Shown here one piece after another: positions 1 through 5,347 of a stretch of 5,954 nt of DNA. The notes below the pieces were generated by a model that ran no database searches, was not told where the DNA came from, and saw only the letters and a program-made list of their open reading frames with translations. Position 1 is the stretch's first letter; every line of letters begins with the position of its first letter. Both the position numbers and the translations under genes were made by a program. The DNA is taken from positions 1 through 5,954 of the forward strand of contig JAZNRV010000060.1 in NCBI GenBank assembly GCA_045590855.1, read 5' to 3'. Source of the DNA: RGIG3009 sp045590855. GTDB lineage: Bacteria; Bacillota; Clostridia; Oscillospirales; Acutalibacteraceae.

Positions 1-28
1 CGCCCTCTGTAAGGAAGGTGCCCCAACT

Positions 29-200
29 AAGTTTGCCCTTACGGGCAAGCGAAGTTATCTTCGATAGTGAAGTTGTCCTACGGACAGTGAAGTTTCGCCT
101 TTGGCGAAGATGGGCAAACTTAACTTCACTTGGTCTTACAGACCAAACTTCACTGCGAATAAAATGAGAAACTTCACTTTTACGACAGCAAAAACTTCAC
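29..200. repeat. Array of mini-hairpins separated by GTGAAGTT / AACTTCAC octamers
   Basis: Three direct octamers start at 49 (variant GCGAAGTT), 67 and 87. Four copies of the reverse complement AACTTCAC start at 122, 146, 170 and 193, nearly 24 bases apart. Between the octamers are tiny stem-loops: TTGCCC/GGGCAA (33-48), TATC/GATA (56-66), TGTCC/GGACA (74-86), TTCGCC/GGCGAA (94-108) and TTGGTCT/AGACCAA (130-146), with TTAC, TTC, TAC, TTT and TAC loops. The two octamer orientations can also pair across the array, and AAGTTTGCCC (29-38) matches GGGCAAACTT (112-121) as a closing stem. All of this is visible in the sequence. I recall similar GTGAAGTT/hairpin arrays between genes in Clostridia, with no function known to me. 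Reading frames here are by-products of the repeat. The array could be a repetitive extragenic palindromic element or part of a structured RNA. Confidence 0.75.
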
Positions 201-271
201 ATTCCAAACAAGCGATAAACATTGTTTTGAGCGTGGTAGTATTACCTTTCTCAAAGTATGTAACCCATTAT

Positions 272-305
272 GACACTTTCGATTTGTGAAAGTGTCTTTT
301 TCTTT
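272..305 (+). terminator. Rho-independent terminator, rightward
   Basis: GACACTTTC (272-280) and GAAAGTGTC (288-296) form a perfect 9-bp stem with a 7-base loop, followed directly by TTTTTCTTT. The T-run is only on the plus strand, so it stops rightward transcription. No plus-strand gene precedes it in the window. It therefore ends either a gene lying left of base 1 or a transcript covering the hairpin array. It faces the leftward terminator of the XRE gene. Confidence 0.8.
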
Positions 306-348
306 ATAAAAAACGGAAGACAACTTCTTTACGAAGTGTCTCCCGTTT
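306..348 (-). terminator. Rho-independent terminator of the XRE regulator gene
   Basis: On the minus strand a long stem forms between 343-348 and 311-316 (AAACGG/CCGTTT). It continues, after one mismatch and one bulged A, through GTCT/AGAC and ACTTC/GAAGT around the loop at 328-332. A run of six T's (316 side toward 306) follows. It lies 10 bases past the stop codon of the XRE gene. The right part of the stem (325-344) recurs almost exactly at 2005-2024. Confidence 0.75.
325..344 (+). repeat. 20-bp direct repeat, left copy
   Basis: TTCTTTACGAAGTGTCTCCC here matches 2005-2024 at 19 of 20 positions (T at 337 versus A at 2017), in the same orientation. Both copies lie just past the stop codon of a minus-strand gene and form part of its terminator hairpin. 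Together they bracket the XRE/lipoprotein pair. Confidence 0.6.
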
Positions 349-357
349 CGCGGCTTT

Positions 358-573
358 TTATTTTTGTAATTTGGGGTTGTTGGTACGGTCGAGCAAGTAA
401 TCTATACTTACCTTATAGTAATCTGCCAGTTTAATAAGAATTTCTGCCGTCAAGGATATTACGCCTGTTTCATATTGCGAATAGGTATTTTGAGAAACAT
501 TTAAGTATTCGGCAATATCTTTTTGCTTTATATCGTTATCTTCTCGGATACCGCGCAAGTTCTTATATTGCAT
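358..573 (-). CDS. Small XRE/Cro-C1 family helix-turn-helix regulator
   Basis: A 71-residue protein that is nearly all one HTH_3/XRE DNA-binding domain (about residues 4-62). QKDIAEYL (17-24) is the first helix of the HTH, SQNTYSQYE (27-35) is the recognition helix, and the ending ISLTAEILIKLADYYKVSIDYLL is typical of the family. No oligomerisation or sensor domain is present, so it probably acts as a dimeric repressor. The ATG at 573 is chosen because GAGGTG lies 6 bases upstream; a TTG at 600 in the same frame would add 9 residues but would sit inside a hairpin. The gene diverges from the WG-repeat lipoprotein gene, and two 21-bp palindromes in the shared region are its likely operators, suggesting control of the lipoprotein gene and perhaps of itself. 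I found no convincing promoter for this gene. The family call is firm; the target and the signal sensed are inferred. Confidence 0.9.
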   Translation of the reverse strand: MQYKNLRGIREDNDIKQKDIAEYLNVSQNTYSQYETGVISLTAEILIKLADYYKVSIDYLLDRTNNPKLQK

Positions 574-597
574 AATAATCACCTCGAAATTATTATG
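571..597 (-). promoter_or_regulatory. Hairpin presenting the XRE ribosome binding site in its loop
   Basis: CATAATAAT and ATTATTATG (589-597 and 571-579) are perfect 9-base inverted arms around the 9-base loop TTCGAGGTG on the minus-strand mRNA. The loop holds the Shine-Dalgarno sequence, and the 3' arm ends with the ATG start codon (573-571). The stem is all A-T except for one pair, so it would be weak. It may tune translation, or it may be chance in AT-rich DNA. Confidence 0.45.
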
Positions 598-598
598 C

Positions 599-619
599 AA
601 TATCTGTAATAAAGATATT
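599..619. promoter_or_regulatory. Operator-like palindrome O1
   Basis: A 21-bp site with 7-base perfect arms AATATCT and AGATATT around GTAATAA. It shares the left core ATCTGTAAT and the right core AGATA/T with the second palindrome at 624-644; the two centres are 25 bp apart. Its right end overlaps the first two bases of the -35 box of the lipoprotein promoter. The likely binder is the adjacent XRE protein (inference). Confidence 0.55.
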
Positions 620-646
620 GACTTTTATCTGTAATTCAGATAAAAT
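618..646 (+). promoter_or_regulatory. Sigma-A promoter of the WG-repeat lipoprotein gene
   Basis: TTGACT (618-623) and TAAAAT (641-646) are separated by exactly 17 bp. Transcription would start near 653, giving a leader of about 40 bases before the ATG at 694. The complete spacer lies inside palindrome O2, and the -35 box touches O1, so repressor binding at either site would exclude RNA polymerase. Confidence 0.7.
624..644. promoter_or_regulatory. Operator-like palindrome O2 in the promoter spacer
   Basis: A perfect 8-base inverted repeat, TTTATCTG and CAGATAAA, around TAATT; total 21 bp. It occupies the whole -35/-10 spacer and the first four bases of the -10 box. It resembles O1 in length and in the ATCTGTAAT core. 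A dimeric XRE protein is the expected ligand; the assignment to the neighbouring gene is inferred from position. Confidence 0.65.
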
Positions 647-693
647 GTTTTTGTCGATGTTTGTCGCGCAAGAATTTTAAGGAGTGGAGATAA

Positions 694-1980
694 ATGAAAA
701 AAATTACAGCAATTATCGGGGTACTGCTTATGTTGATGGTTCCGGTTGGATGCAATGACAGCCATAACGATAACTTCCAACACCCTCCCGCAACAAGTCA
801 AAAAACACAATATAGCGAAGACCAAGTTTTATTCATGACACAAGACCGCTACGATATTGAAGGTGATCGGTACGAAGTATATGCCTATAATTATAAAGGT
901 GATCTGTTGAATGCGCCCAATTCCTCAGCCCACATCGGTTACTATGCCGAAAACGGGTTGGCACCAGCTGCTGATCAATCCACTGGAAAAGTGGGCTTCG
1001 TTGATAAAGATGGCGTTTTTCAAATTGAGCCTGTATATGATGACGCGGCTCCGTTTTCTAAATATGGCATTGCACTTGTTAAGAAACAAATGGGCGATAG
1101 TTATTATGAAACTAAATGTGGGTATATAAATTCTAAGGGCGAGGAGATCGTACCATGTAAATATGATACCGCTACTAGCTTTTTTAACTGTGGTTATGCA
1201 ATGGTCAGTATAGAAAAGCAATCGAATGATCCGGAAAATTACTTAATGGAAGACTGGAAGCACTGCGTTATTGACACAAAAGGAAATGTGATTATTGAAA
1301 TCGACGTGCAGACAGAAAAACGGCAACTCGAATATGTTTACTCGGACTATTTTATTTGCATAACAGAAAACGGTGCAGCTATATTCGATTATGCTAATAA
1401 TCAGTTGGATGAAATAGCATCTAATCTAAATGACGCACAATATGATACATATGTCTCTGACAAAGATTGTGTATACAAAATCACATATAAAAAAGCAGAA
1501 GGCGATACCTATAAAAAGGTAAAAAGCATGCGCTTTGACGGCAAAAAATTCATTGAAGACAAAAAGGATTATGAAATCTTATCAAAACGTGTTGCAACCA
1601 CCCAAAGCGGAATGGGTTACGGAATAGTCAAGGGCGAAAAAACGGTGGTTCCATTTGAATATGACAGAATTGATCCTTATGGTGAATACTTTGTCGCGAT
1701 AAAATATAAAGGAACGAACGGATATCCACAAACTTTTGATATATACGATAAAGATTACAATAAAACAGCAGAAAATCTTGATTATAACTTTTACGATCGG
1801 TGGGAACCGTACGGCCCGAATTGCCAGCTGCCAAATGGATATTTTCAAATATATGTAGAAAAAGATTACGAAGACCTGTATGGAATTATTGATTATACCG
1901 GCAAAGTGATCGTTGAGCCTATTTTTAGCAGAGGAATCAATCTTTGCACTTACGAAGGTAACCGTTCTTTCGAGTGGTGA
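694..1980 (+). CDS. WG-repeat lipoprotein
   Basis: A 428-residue secreted lipoprotein. Residues 1-19 are a signal peptide (two lysines, then a hydrophobic stretch) ending in VPVG before Cys20, the probable lipidated residue; proline at -3 makes the lipobox imperfect. A polar linker (21-42) follows. The rest carries degenerate WG/KWG-type beta repeats: GKVGFVDKDG...IEPVYD (98-116), KCGYINSKG...VPCKYD (141-158), a weak HCVIDTKG unit (190-200), GYGIVKGE...VPFEYD (308-324) and LYGIIDYTG...VEPIF (395-411). The last repeat stops shortly after its EPIF motif, so the C-terminus may be clipped. AAGGAG lies 9 bases before the ATG. WG-repeat proteins are common in Clostridia and Bacteroidia; no enzymatic activity is known to me, and a surface binding role is only a guess. 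The gene diverges from the XRE regulator and is likely repressed by it. Its codons are visibly AT-richer than those of the transport operon. Confidence 0.85.
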   Translation: MKKITAIIGVLLMLMVPVGCNDSHNDNFQHPPATSQKTQYSEDQVLFMTQDRYDIEGDRYEVYAYNYKGDLLNAPNSSAHIGYYAENGLAPAADQSTGKVGFVDKDGVFQIEPVYDDAAPFSKYGIALVKKQMGDSYYETKCGYINSKGEEIVPCKYDTATSFFNCGYAMVSIEKQSNDPENYLMEDWKHCVIDTKGNVIIEIDVQTEKRQLEYVYSDYFICITENGAAIFDYANNQLDEIASNLNDAQYDTYVSDKDCVYKITYKKAEGDTYKKVKSMRFDGKKFIEDKKDYEILSKRVATTQSGMGYGIVKGEKTVVPFEYDRIDPYGEYFVAIKYKGTNGYPQTFDIYDKDYNKTAENLDYNFYDRWEPYGPNCQLPNGYFQIYVEKDYEDLYGIIDYTGKVIVEPIFSRGINLCTYEGNRSFEW

Positions 1981-1990
1981 TAACAATTTA

Positions 1991-2045
1991 AAAACAAAAA
2001 GCAGTTCTTTACGAAGAGTCTCCCTTGCGGCGGTTCTCTTCGTGC
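1991..2045 (-). terminator. Leftward terminator between convergent genes
   Basis: ACGAAGAG (2011-2018) and CTCTTCGT (2036-2043) form an 8-bp stem. On the minus strand the stem is followed, after about ten bases, by TTTTTGTTTTT (2000 down to 1990). An AGCA/TGCT extension brings the stem base closer to the T-run. It lies just past the stop of the 84-residue gene. No T-run follows the hairpin on the plus strand, so termination of the lipoprotein mRNA is unclear. Confidence 0.55.
2005..2024 (+). repeat. 20-bp direct repeat, right copy
   Basis: This copy matches 325-344 at 19 of 20 positions. ACGAAGAG (2011-2018) pairs here with CTCTTCGT (2036-2043) rather than with an upstream arm as in the left copy, so the shared sequence has a different fold partner. 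Confidence 0.6.
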
Positions 2046-2049
2046 TTAA

Positions 2050-2304
2050 TTAAATATCAAGTTCTTCTCGGAGCATCGATATTTCCCCGTTCTCATCCAA
2101 AACATATAAGAAAACATTCTTATGTTTACCTATAAATTGGTTGAATTCGTTTGTAAAAACAAATTTTTGCATAGCATCTTTCGTGGACGCGCCTTGAATC
2201 GTCAGGTGCATTGTTCTCTTAAAGTCCAACGGGTCATACATTAAATCTCGCTTAACATCAGCAATCGTATCATATGTTGATGCAAAACAAGTAATCCCAA
2301 ACAT
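2050..2304 (-). CDS. Hypothetical 84-residue protein
   Basis: I do not recognise this protein. It is 84 residues, soluble-looking, with no signal peptide, membrane segment or clear motif. The middle (about 30-75) reads like alternating strands and helices: MHLTIQG, then KDAMQKFVFTNEFNQFIG, then NVFLYVLDENGEI, ending in the acidic tail LREELDI. A perfect AGGAGG lies 7 bases before the ATG, so expression is likely. It points toward the lipoprotein gene, with its terminator in the 69-bp gap between the two stop codons. A candidate 8-codon leader peptide lies 27 bases upstream on the same mRNA. Its size would fit a small regulatory or accessory protein, but no function can be assigned. Confidence 0.65.
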   Translation of the reverse strand: MFGITCFASTYDTIADVKRDLMYDPLDFKRTMHLTIQGASTKDAMQKFVFTNEFNQFIGKHKNVFLYVLDENGEISMLREELDI

Positions 2305-2331
2305 GGCATCTCCTCCTTCCTTTGTGATAAC

Positions 2332-2358
2332 TTAATTGTAATACAAAGGAAAACCCAT
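2332..2358 (-). CDS. Candidate leader peptide MGFPLYYN
   Basis: The ATG at 2358 is preceded by a perfect AGGAGG (2370-2365) with a 6-base spacer, and the frame runs for eight codons to a TAA at 2332. The stop lies 27 bases before the start of the 84-residue gene. Inverted arms CCTTTGT/ACAAAGG (2343-2349 and 2319-2325) lie across the peptide's end and just before the next ribosome binding site. Translation of the peptide would therefore open this hairpin. This could be translational coupling or an attenuation-like leader; a chance occurrence is possible. Confidence 0.35.
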   Translation of the reverse strand: MGFPLYYN

Positions 2359-2444
2359 TTCTAACCTCCTAATGATTTTCTTGATAAGAAACATTTTCCT
2401 ATAACAAAAAGTATGATGCAATAAGGTTAAATAAAGTTAAGAAA

Positions 2445-2477
2445 TAACAAAACAAGCGAGGTGAATTTCACCTCGCT
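2445..2477 (-). terminator. Third, distal leftward hairpin/terminator after the transport operon
   Basis: TCACCTCGCT and AGCGAGGTGA (2468-2477 and 2455-2464) form a perfect 10-bp stem with a 3-base loop. On the minus strand it is followed by the T-rich TTGTTTTGTTATTTC. It may be a backup terminator that insulates the 84-residue gene downstream. Confidence 0.55.
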
Positions 2478-2489
2478 GTTGCTATGTAT

Positions 2490-2518
2490 AAAAAACCGTC
2501 CAAAACTCCTGTTTTGAC
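2490..2518 (-). terminator. Second leftward hairpin/terminator after the transport operon
   Basis: On the minus strand GTCAAAAC (2518-2511) pairs with GTTTTGGAC (2506-2498) around the loop AGGA, with one bulged G, and is followed by GG and six T's (2495-2490). It lies 38 bases beyond the first terminator. Confidence 0.5.
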
Positions 2519-2546
2519 ACCAATGCGTTTAATAGGGCAAACTTGC

Positions 2547-2590
2547 AAAAAGCACTCCGACAGATACTTTTCTGTCGGAGTGCGCTTTTT
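2547..2590. terminator. Strong bidirectional terminator at the end of the transport operon
   Basis: GCACTCCGACAGA (2552-2564) and TCTGTCGGAGTGC (2571-2583) form a perfect 13-bp stem with a 6-base loop. Five T's follow on the minus strand (2551-2547) and TTTTT on the plus strand (2586-2590). It overlaps the stop codon of the ATPase gene and is clearly the primary terminator of that operon. Confidence 0.85.
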
Positions 2591-3362
2591 AGTTACCGCA
2601 TTCAATACTGATTTCGTTAAAAATATGCAAAATATCCTCAATCGCGGTATCTTCTTTTTCTTTTCCGCTGTGGTCCAAAATCACGTGACCGTCGTTCATC
2701 ATCACCAAACGATTGCCATAGTCCACCGCATACCGCAAATTGTGCGTTACCATAATGGCGGTCAACTGTTTTTCTTTGACAATACGGTCGGTAAATTGCA
2801 TAATCACGTCTGCCGTGTGCGGGTCAAGGGCAGCGGTATGCTCATCCAAAATCAGCACGTCAATCGGTGTCATCGTTGCCATCAACAGCGAAACCGCTTG
2901 GCGTTGACCGCCCGAAAGCGAACCGATTTTGACGTCCATTTTGTTTTCCAAACCCAAACCCAGCCCGGAAAGCAATTCGCGGTAATACGAAAGCCGCTTT
3001 TTGGAAATACCAAACGACAGGCCATACGGTTTGCCTTTGTTGTCGGCAAGACTCATGTTTTCGGCAATCGTCATCTCCCCCGCCACACCTTTTGACGGGT
3101 CTTGGAAAACGCGGCTCATGCGTCGCGCACGGCGAAATTCCTTTTGCAAGGTAATATCGGTACCGTCAAGCAAAATCCGTCCGGAATCGGGCAAGGTGGT
3201 ACCGGCAATCAAGTTGAGCAACGTGGTTTTGCCGCTACCGTTGCTTCCCACCACCGAAATAAAATCACCGTCGTTCACCGTAAACGAGAAATTGTCAAAC
3301 ACCGTTGTTTCGTTAACGGTAGCCGCGTTAAAACGCTTGGAAATTCCTCTCAATTCTATCAT
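2589..3362 (-). CDS. trpZ: ABC transporter ATP-binding protein, TrpZ-type
   Basis: A complete 257-residue cytoplasmic ABC ATPase that would power the importer with the permease next to it. Walker A is GSNGSGKT (39-46), the Q-loop is FQD (86-88), the signature is LSGGQ (149-153), Walker B is VLILDE (169-174) with catalytic Glu174, followed by HTAALD rather than the usual PTSALD, and the switch histidine is His207 in MVTHN. All catalytic parts are intact. DEHTAALD is, as I recall, typical of ATPases paired with LivM-like permeases and PF04392-type binding proteins. The ATG overlaps the permease stop codon as ATGA (3362-3359), which indicates translational coupling; GAGGTG lies 7 bases upstream, inside the permease gene. 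Third and last gene of the T-box operon. The symbol rests on gene order and the Trp T-box; transport of another small substrate cannot be excluded from the ATPase alone. Confidence 0.9.
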   Translation of the reverse strand: MIELRGISKRFNAATVNETTVFDNFSFTVNDGDFISVVGSNGSGKTTLLNLIAGTTLPDSGRILLDGTDITLQKEFRRARRMSRVFQDPSKGVAGEMTIAENMSLADNKGKPYGLSFGISKKRLSYYRELLSGLGLGLENKMDVKIGSLSGGQRQAVSLLMATMTPIDVLILDEHTAALDPHTADVIMQFTDRIVKEKQLTAIMVTHNLRYAVDYGNRLVMMNDGHVILDHSGKEKEDTAIEDILHIFNEISIECGN

Positions 3363-4300
3363 CGGTGGCTCACCTCGTTTCCGATGGTCTTTGCAGATTT
3401 CACGCGATTCTTTTTAAGTTGATTGTTAATCACCAAAATCAACGCAAAGCAAGCCGCATTCATAATTTTCAAATACGTACCGTTTTGGTCGATAATCGTA
3501 AAATAGTTAAGGCACAACGAATAGATAACCGCACCCACAATCACAGCGGTGGTATCTTTCACCCATTTTGCTTTGGAGAAGATTGCCAAACCGATAATAA
3601 CCGAGGCGAGCGATAACACCACCTTACCACTACCCGAGGTATTATCGTAGTTCATGGTAAGTTGGGCATACAAACCACCGCCAAACGCTACCAAACCGTT
3701 GGCAAGTGCCAATCCCAAAATTTTGTACGTTCCTGCATCTTTGCCAAGGTACGTAATGAGCGTTTCGTTGTTGCCGGTGGCCGTGAGCATAAAACCTACT
3801 TTGGTTTTGAAAAACACATCCATTACCAATTTGATTATCACAACCACAACCAGCAAAATGGCAATCACAGCACCTTCGCTCAACACGCCACCATCGGCAG
3901 AGTTGAACAACCCGCCAAAGCCATGCGCCGTATACGAAAAATTGGTTGTGGTAAAACCGTTGCCTGTCAGCACCATTGTCAACGCCAACGTCACCGAAAG
4001 CAACGCTGTCATCACAATAATCCCCGAAAGCAGTTTAGAAACACCAAATTTAACGTGCAGCACGCCCGTGAGTGCCCCCATCACCATACCGGCAACAAAA
4101 GCACCAAGCAAAGCAAGTAACGGATGCAAGTGTGCATTGTAAATCAAAATGGTACCGACCACGCCCCCCAAGGGGAACGTACCATCGGTGGTCAAATCGG
4201 GGAAATCCAACACCGAATAGGCAATATACATACCAAGCGCAATAATGGCATAGCAAAGACCCAGTTGCAAACCATCAATTGTGGTATTCAAAAATAACAT
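3359..4300 (-). CDS. trpY: ABC transporter permease, TrpY-type (LivM-like family)
   Basis: A 313-residue integral membrane protein of the BPD_transp_2 (LivH/LivM-like) superfamily. The N-terminal pattern GLQLGLCYAIIALGMYIAYSVLDFP then DLTTDGTFPLGG (about 10-46) is characteristic of permeases paired with PF04392-type binding proteins. I see about eight or nine hydrophobic segments, at roughly 10-30, 43-56, 60-80, 90-112, 142-164, 194-214, 227-242, 250-268 and 278-293. The loop around 168-188 (GFMLTATGNNETLITYLGKD) probably contacts the ATPase. The basic tail NNQLKKNRVKSAK lies in the cytosol by the positive-inside rule. The start ATG lies 15 bases after the binding-protein stop, with AAGGCGG in between. 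Its end overlaps the ATPase start by four bases. It likely forms the dimeric membrane channel for tryptophan. Confidence 0.88.
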   Translation of the reverse strand: MLFLNTTIDGLQLGLCYAIIALGMYIAYSVLDFPDLTTDGTFPLGGVVGTILIYNAHLHPLLALLGAFVAGMVMGALTGVLHVKFGVSKLLSGIIVMTALLSVTLALTMVLTGNGFTTTNFSYTAHGFGGLFNSADGGVLSEGAVIAILLVVVVIIKLVMDVFFKTKVGFMLTATGNNETLITYLGKDAGTYKILGLALANGLVAFGGGLYAQLTMNYDNTSGSGKVVLSLASVIIGLAIFSKAKWVKDTTAVIVGAVIYSLCLNYFTIIDQNGTYLKIMNAACFALILVINNQLKKNRVKSAKTIGNEVSHR

Positions 4301-4315
4301 TGCGTTCGCCGCCTT

Positions 4316-5281
4316 TTATTTAATAACGTCTTGTAAACCTTCAATGGTCGTGGGCACTTGCATGCCTTCAAATTTTGCCAACACTTCGGAATTATAGTAA
4401 GGATAGGTTTCGTTTTCCATCGTTTTGGGGGCTACTTCGCTCACCGCTTTGCCGGCAAGAATCTCCGCAGCTTGTTCGCCCGCCAACTTACCAACAGTAA
4501 CGTATTCAATCGAAGCGGAAGCCAAGCAACCGGCTTTGACTTGTTCAATTTCGCTACCGAAAACGGGAATACCCGCCGCATTGGTCTTGGCAAGAATGTT
4601 CGGCAATTTACCGACGATGGTATTATCCAACAAGTTCACAAAGCAATCTACACCTTTGCTGATGAGCGAATCCACTTTGGCATCAATCGTCGTAATGTCT
4701 GCCACCGCCTCGGTCTCCACCGACATACCGGCATACGCTTCTGCACCTTTTTTCAAAGCGGCAATTTGTGCAGCATCGCTGGATTCTTCCGTGGAATGCA
4801 GCACACCGATTTTGACGTCTTGTTTGCCCAAAAAGGCAGTGACCAATTTGAGTTGAGCTTCAAAATCCGGCACGTCGCTGGTACCTGTCATGTTTTGGAA
4901 GTTTGCCACTTGCGAAGCATCTGTCACCGCGCAATAAACCACCGGAACATCCTTGCCGGTAGCGGCGGTTGCCGCTTGAATGGCGGAGGGTGTCGCAATG
5001 GCAATAATCACTTTTGCACGGCTGTTTACCATTTTTTGCGCTTGCGCCAAAGAAGTTTCCGCCGTAAAGTTACTGTTAACGTATTGCACATCGTATTCGT
5101 CCAAATTAATGGTGGCTTCCAAACCTTTAATTATACCGGTATAACAGTTGTTGAGTGAGTCGTGCGACCCAAACTGAATAATACCGATAATGGGTTTTGC
5201 CGTTCCTCCGCAAGCGGAAAGACCGGTTGCCAACAGACAAACCGTTAACACCACTGCCAACATTCTGATTGCTTTTTTCAT
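4316..5281 (-). CDS. trpX: ABC transporter substrate-binding lipoprotein, TrpX-type (PF04392 family)
   Basis: A 321-residue solute-binding protein anchored outside the membrane. Residues 1-23 are a lipoprotein signal peptide with lipobox LSAC and lipidated Cys24. The mature part has the two-lobe periplasmic-binding fold: strand KPIIGIIQFGSHDSL (29-43), then VIIAIATPSAIQAA (91-104), VPVVYCAVTD (112-121), GTSDVPDFEAQLKL (133-146), KIGVLHSTEESSDAA (157-171), and later GIPVFGSEIEQVKAGCLASASIEY. These match the ABC_sub_bind family that includes streptococcal TrpX. The start is set by AAGGA 7 bases before the ATG at 5281; an ATG at 5300 is out of frame. It is the first gene of the operon and the T-box leader with its UGG specifier lies directly upstream, so tryptophan or a precursor is the probable ligand. 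Confidence 0.88.
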   Translation of the reverse strand: MKKAIRMLAVVLTVCLLATGLSACGGTAKPIIGIIQFGSHDSLNNCYTGIIKGLEATINLDEYDVQYVNSNFTAETSLAQAQKMVNSRAKVIIAIATPSAIQAATAATGKDVPVVYCAVTDASQVANFQNMTGTSDVPDFEAQLKLVTAFLGKQDVKIGVLHSTEESSDAAQIAALKKGAEAYAGMSVETEAVADITTIDAKVDSLISKGVDCFVNLLDNTIVGKLPNILAKTNAAGIPVFGSEIEQVKAGCLASASIEYVTVGKLAGEQAAEILAGKAVSEVAPKTMENETYPYYNSEVLAKFEGMQVPTTIEGLQDVIK

Positions 5282-5300
5282 AAAATATTCCTTCTTTCAT

Positions 5301-5347
5301 AAAAAATAAACAAGCCTTATCCCTACTAAAAAAGGGACAAGACTTGT
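5301..5347 (-). terminator. T-box conditional terminator
   Basis: On the minus strand 5347-5334 pairs with 5323-5310 in a long stem ending CCC/GGG, including ACAAG/CTTGT at its base. The loop contains six T's, and TTATTTTTT follows at 5309-5301. It competes with the antiterminator built on the T-box, and lies just ahead of the ribosome binding site of the binding-protein gene. Confidence 0.88.

Noticed and set aside
49..200. CRISPR array
   Set aside because: The repeats are only 8 bases, they change orientation halfway, and the intervening sequences are self-complementary hairpins rather than unique spacers. No cas gene is present.
101..289. 62-codon plus-strand reading frame
   Set aside because: It runs through the hairpin array and into the terminator stem, has no proper ribosome binding site, and encodes repeat-derived residues.
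574..600. Longer XRE protein starting at TTG 600
   Set aside because: No ribosome binding site at a proper distance, and the added residues are encoded by the start-codon hairpin. The ATG at 573 has GAGGTG well placed.
2484..3095. 203-codon plus-strand frame opposite the ATPase gene, and similar long plus-strand frames at 3654-4142 and 4358-5158
   Set aside because: These are antisense shadows of the transport genes, rich in His, Arg and Gln, and without initiation signals. The minus-strand proteins carry intact family motifs.
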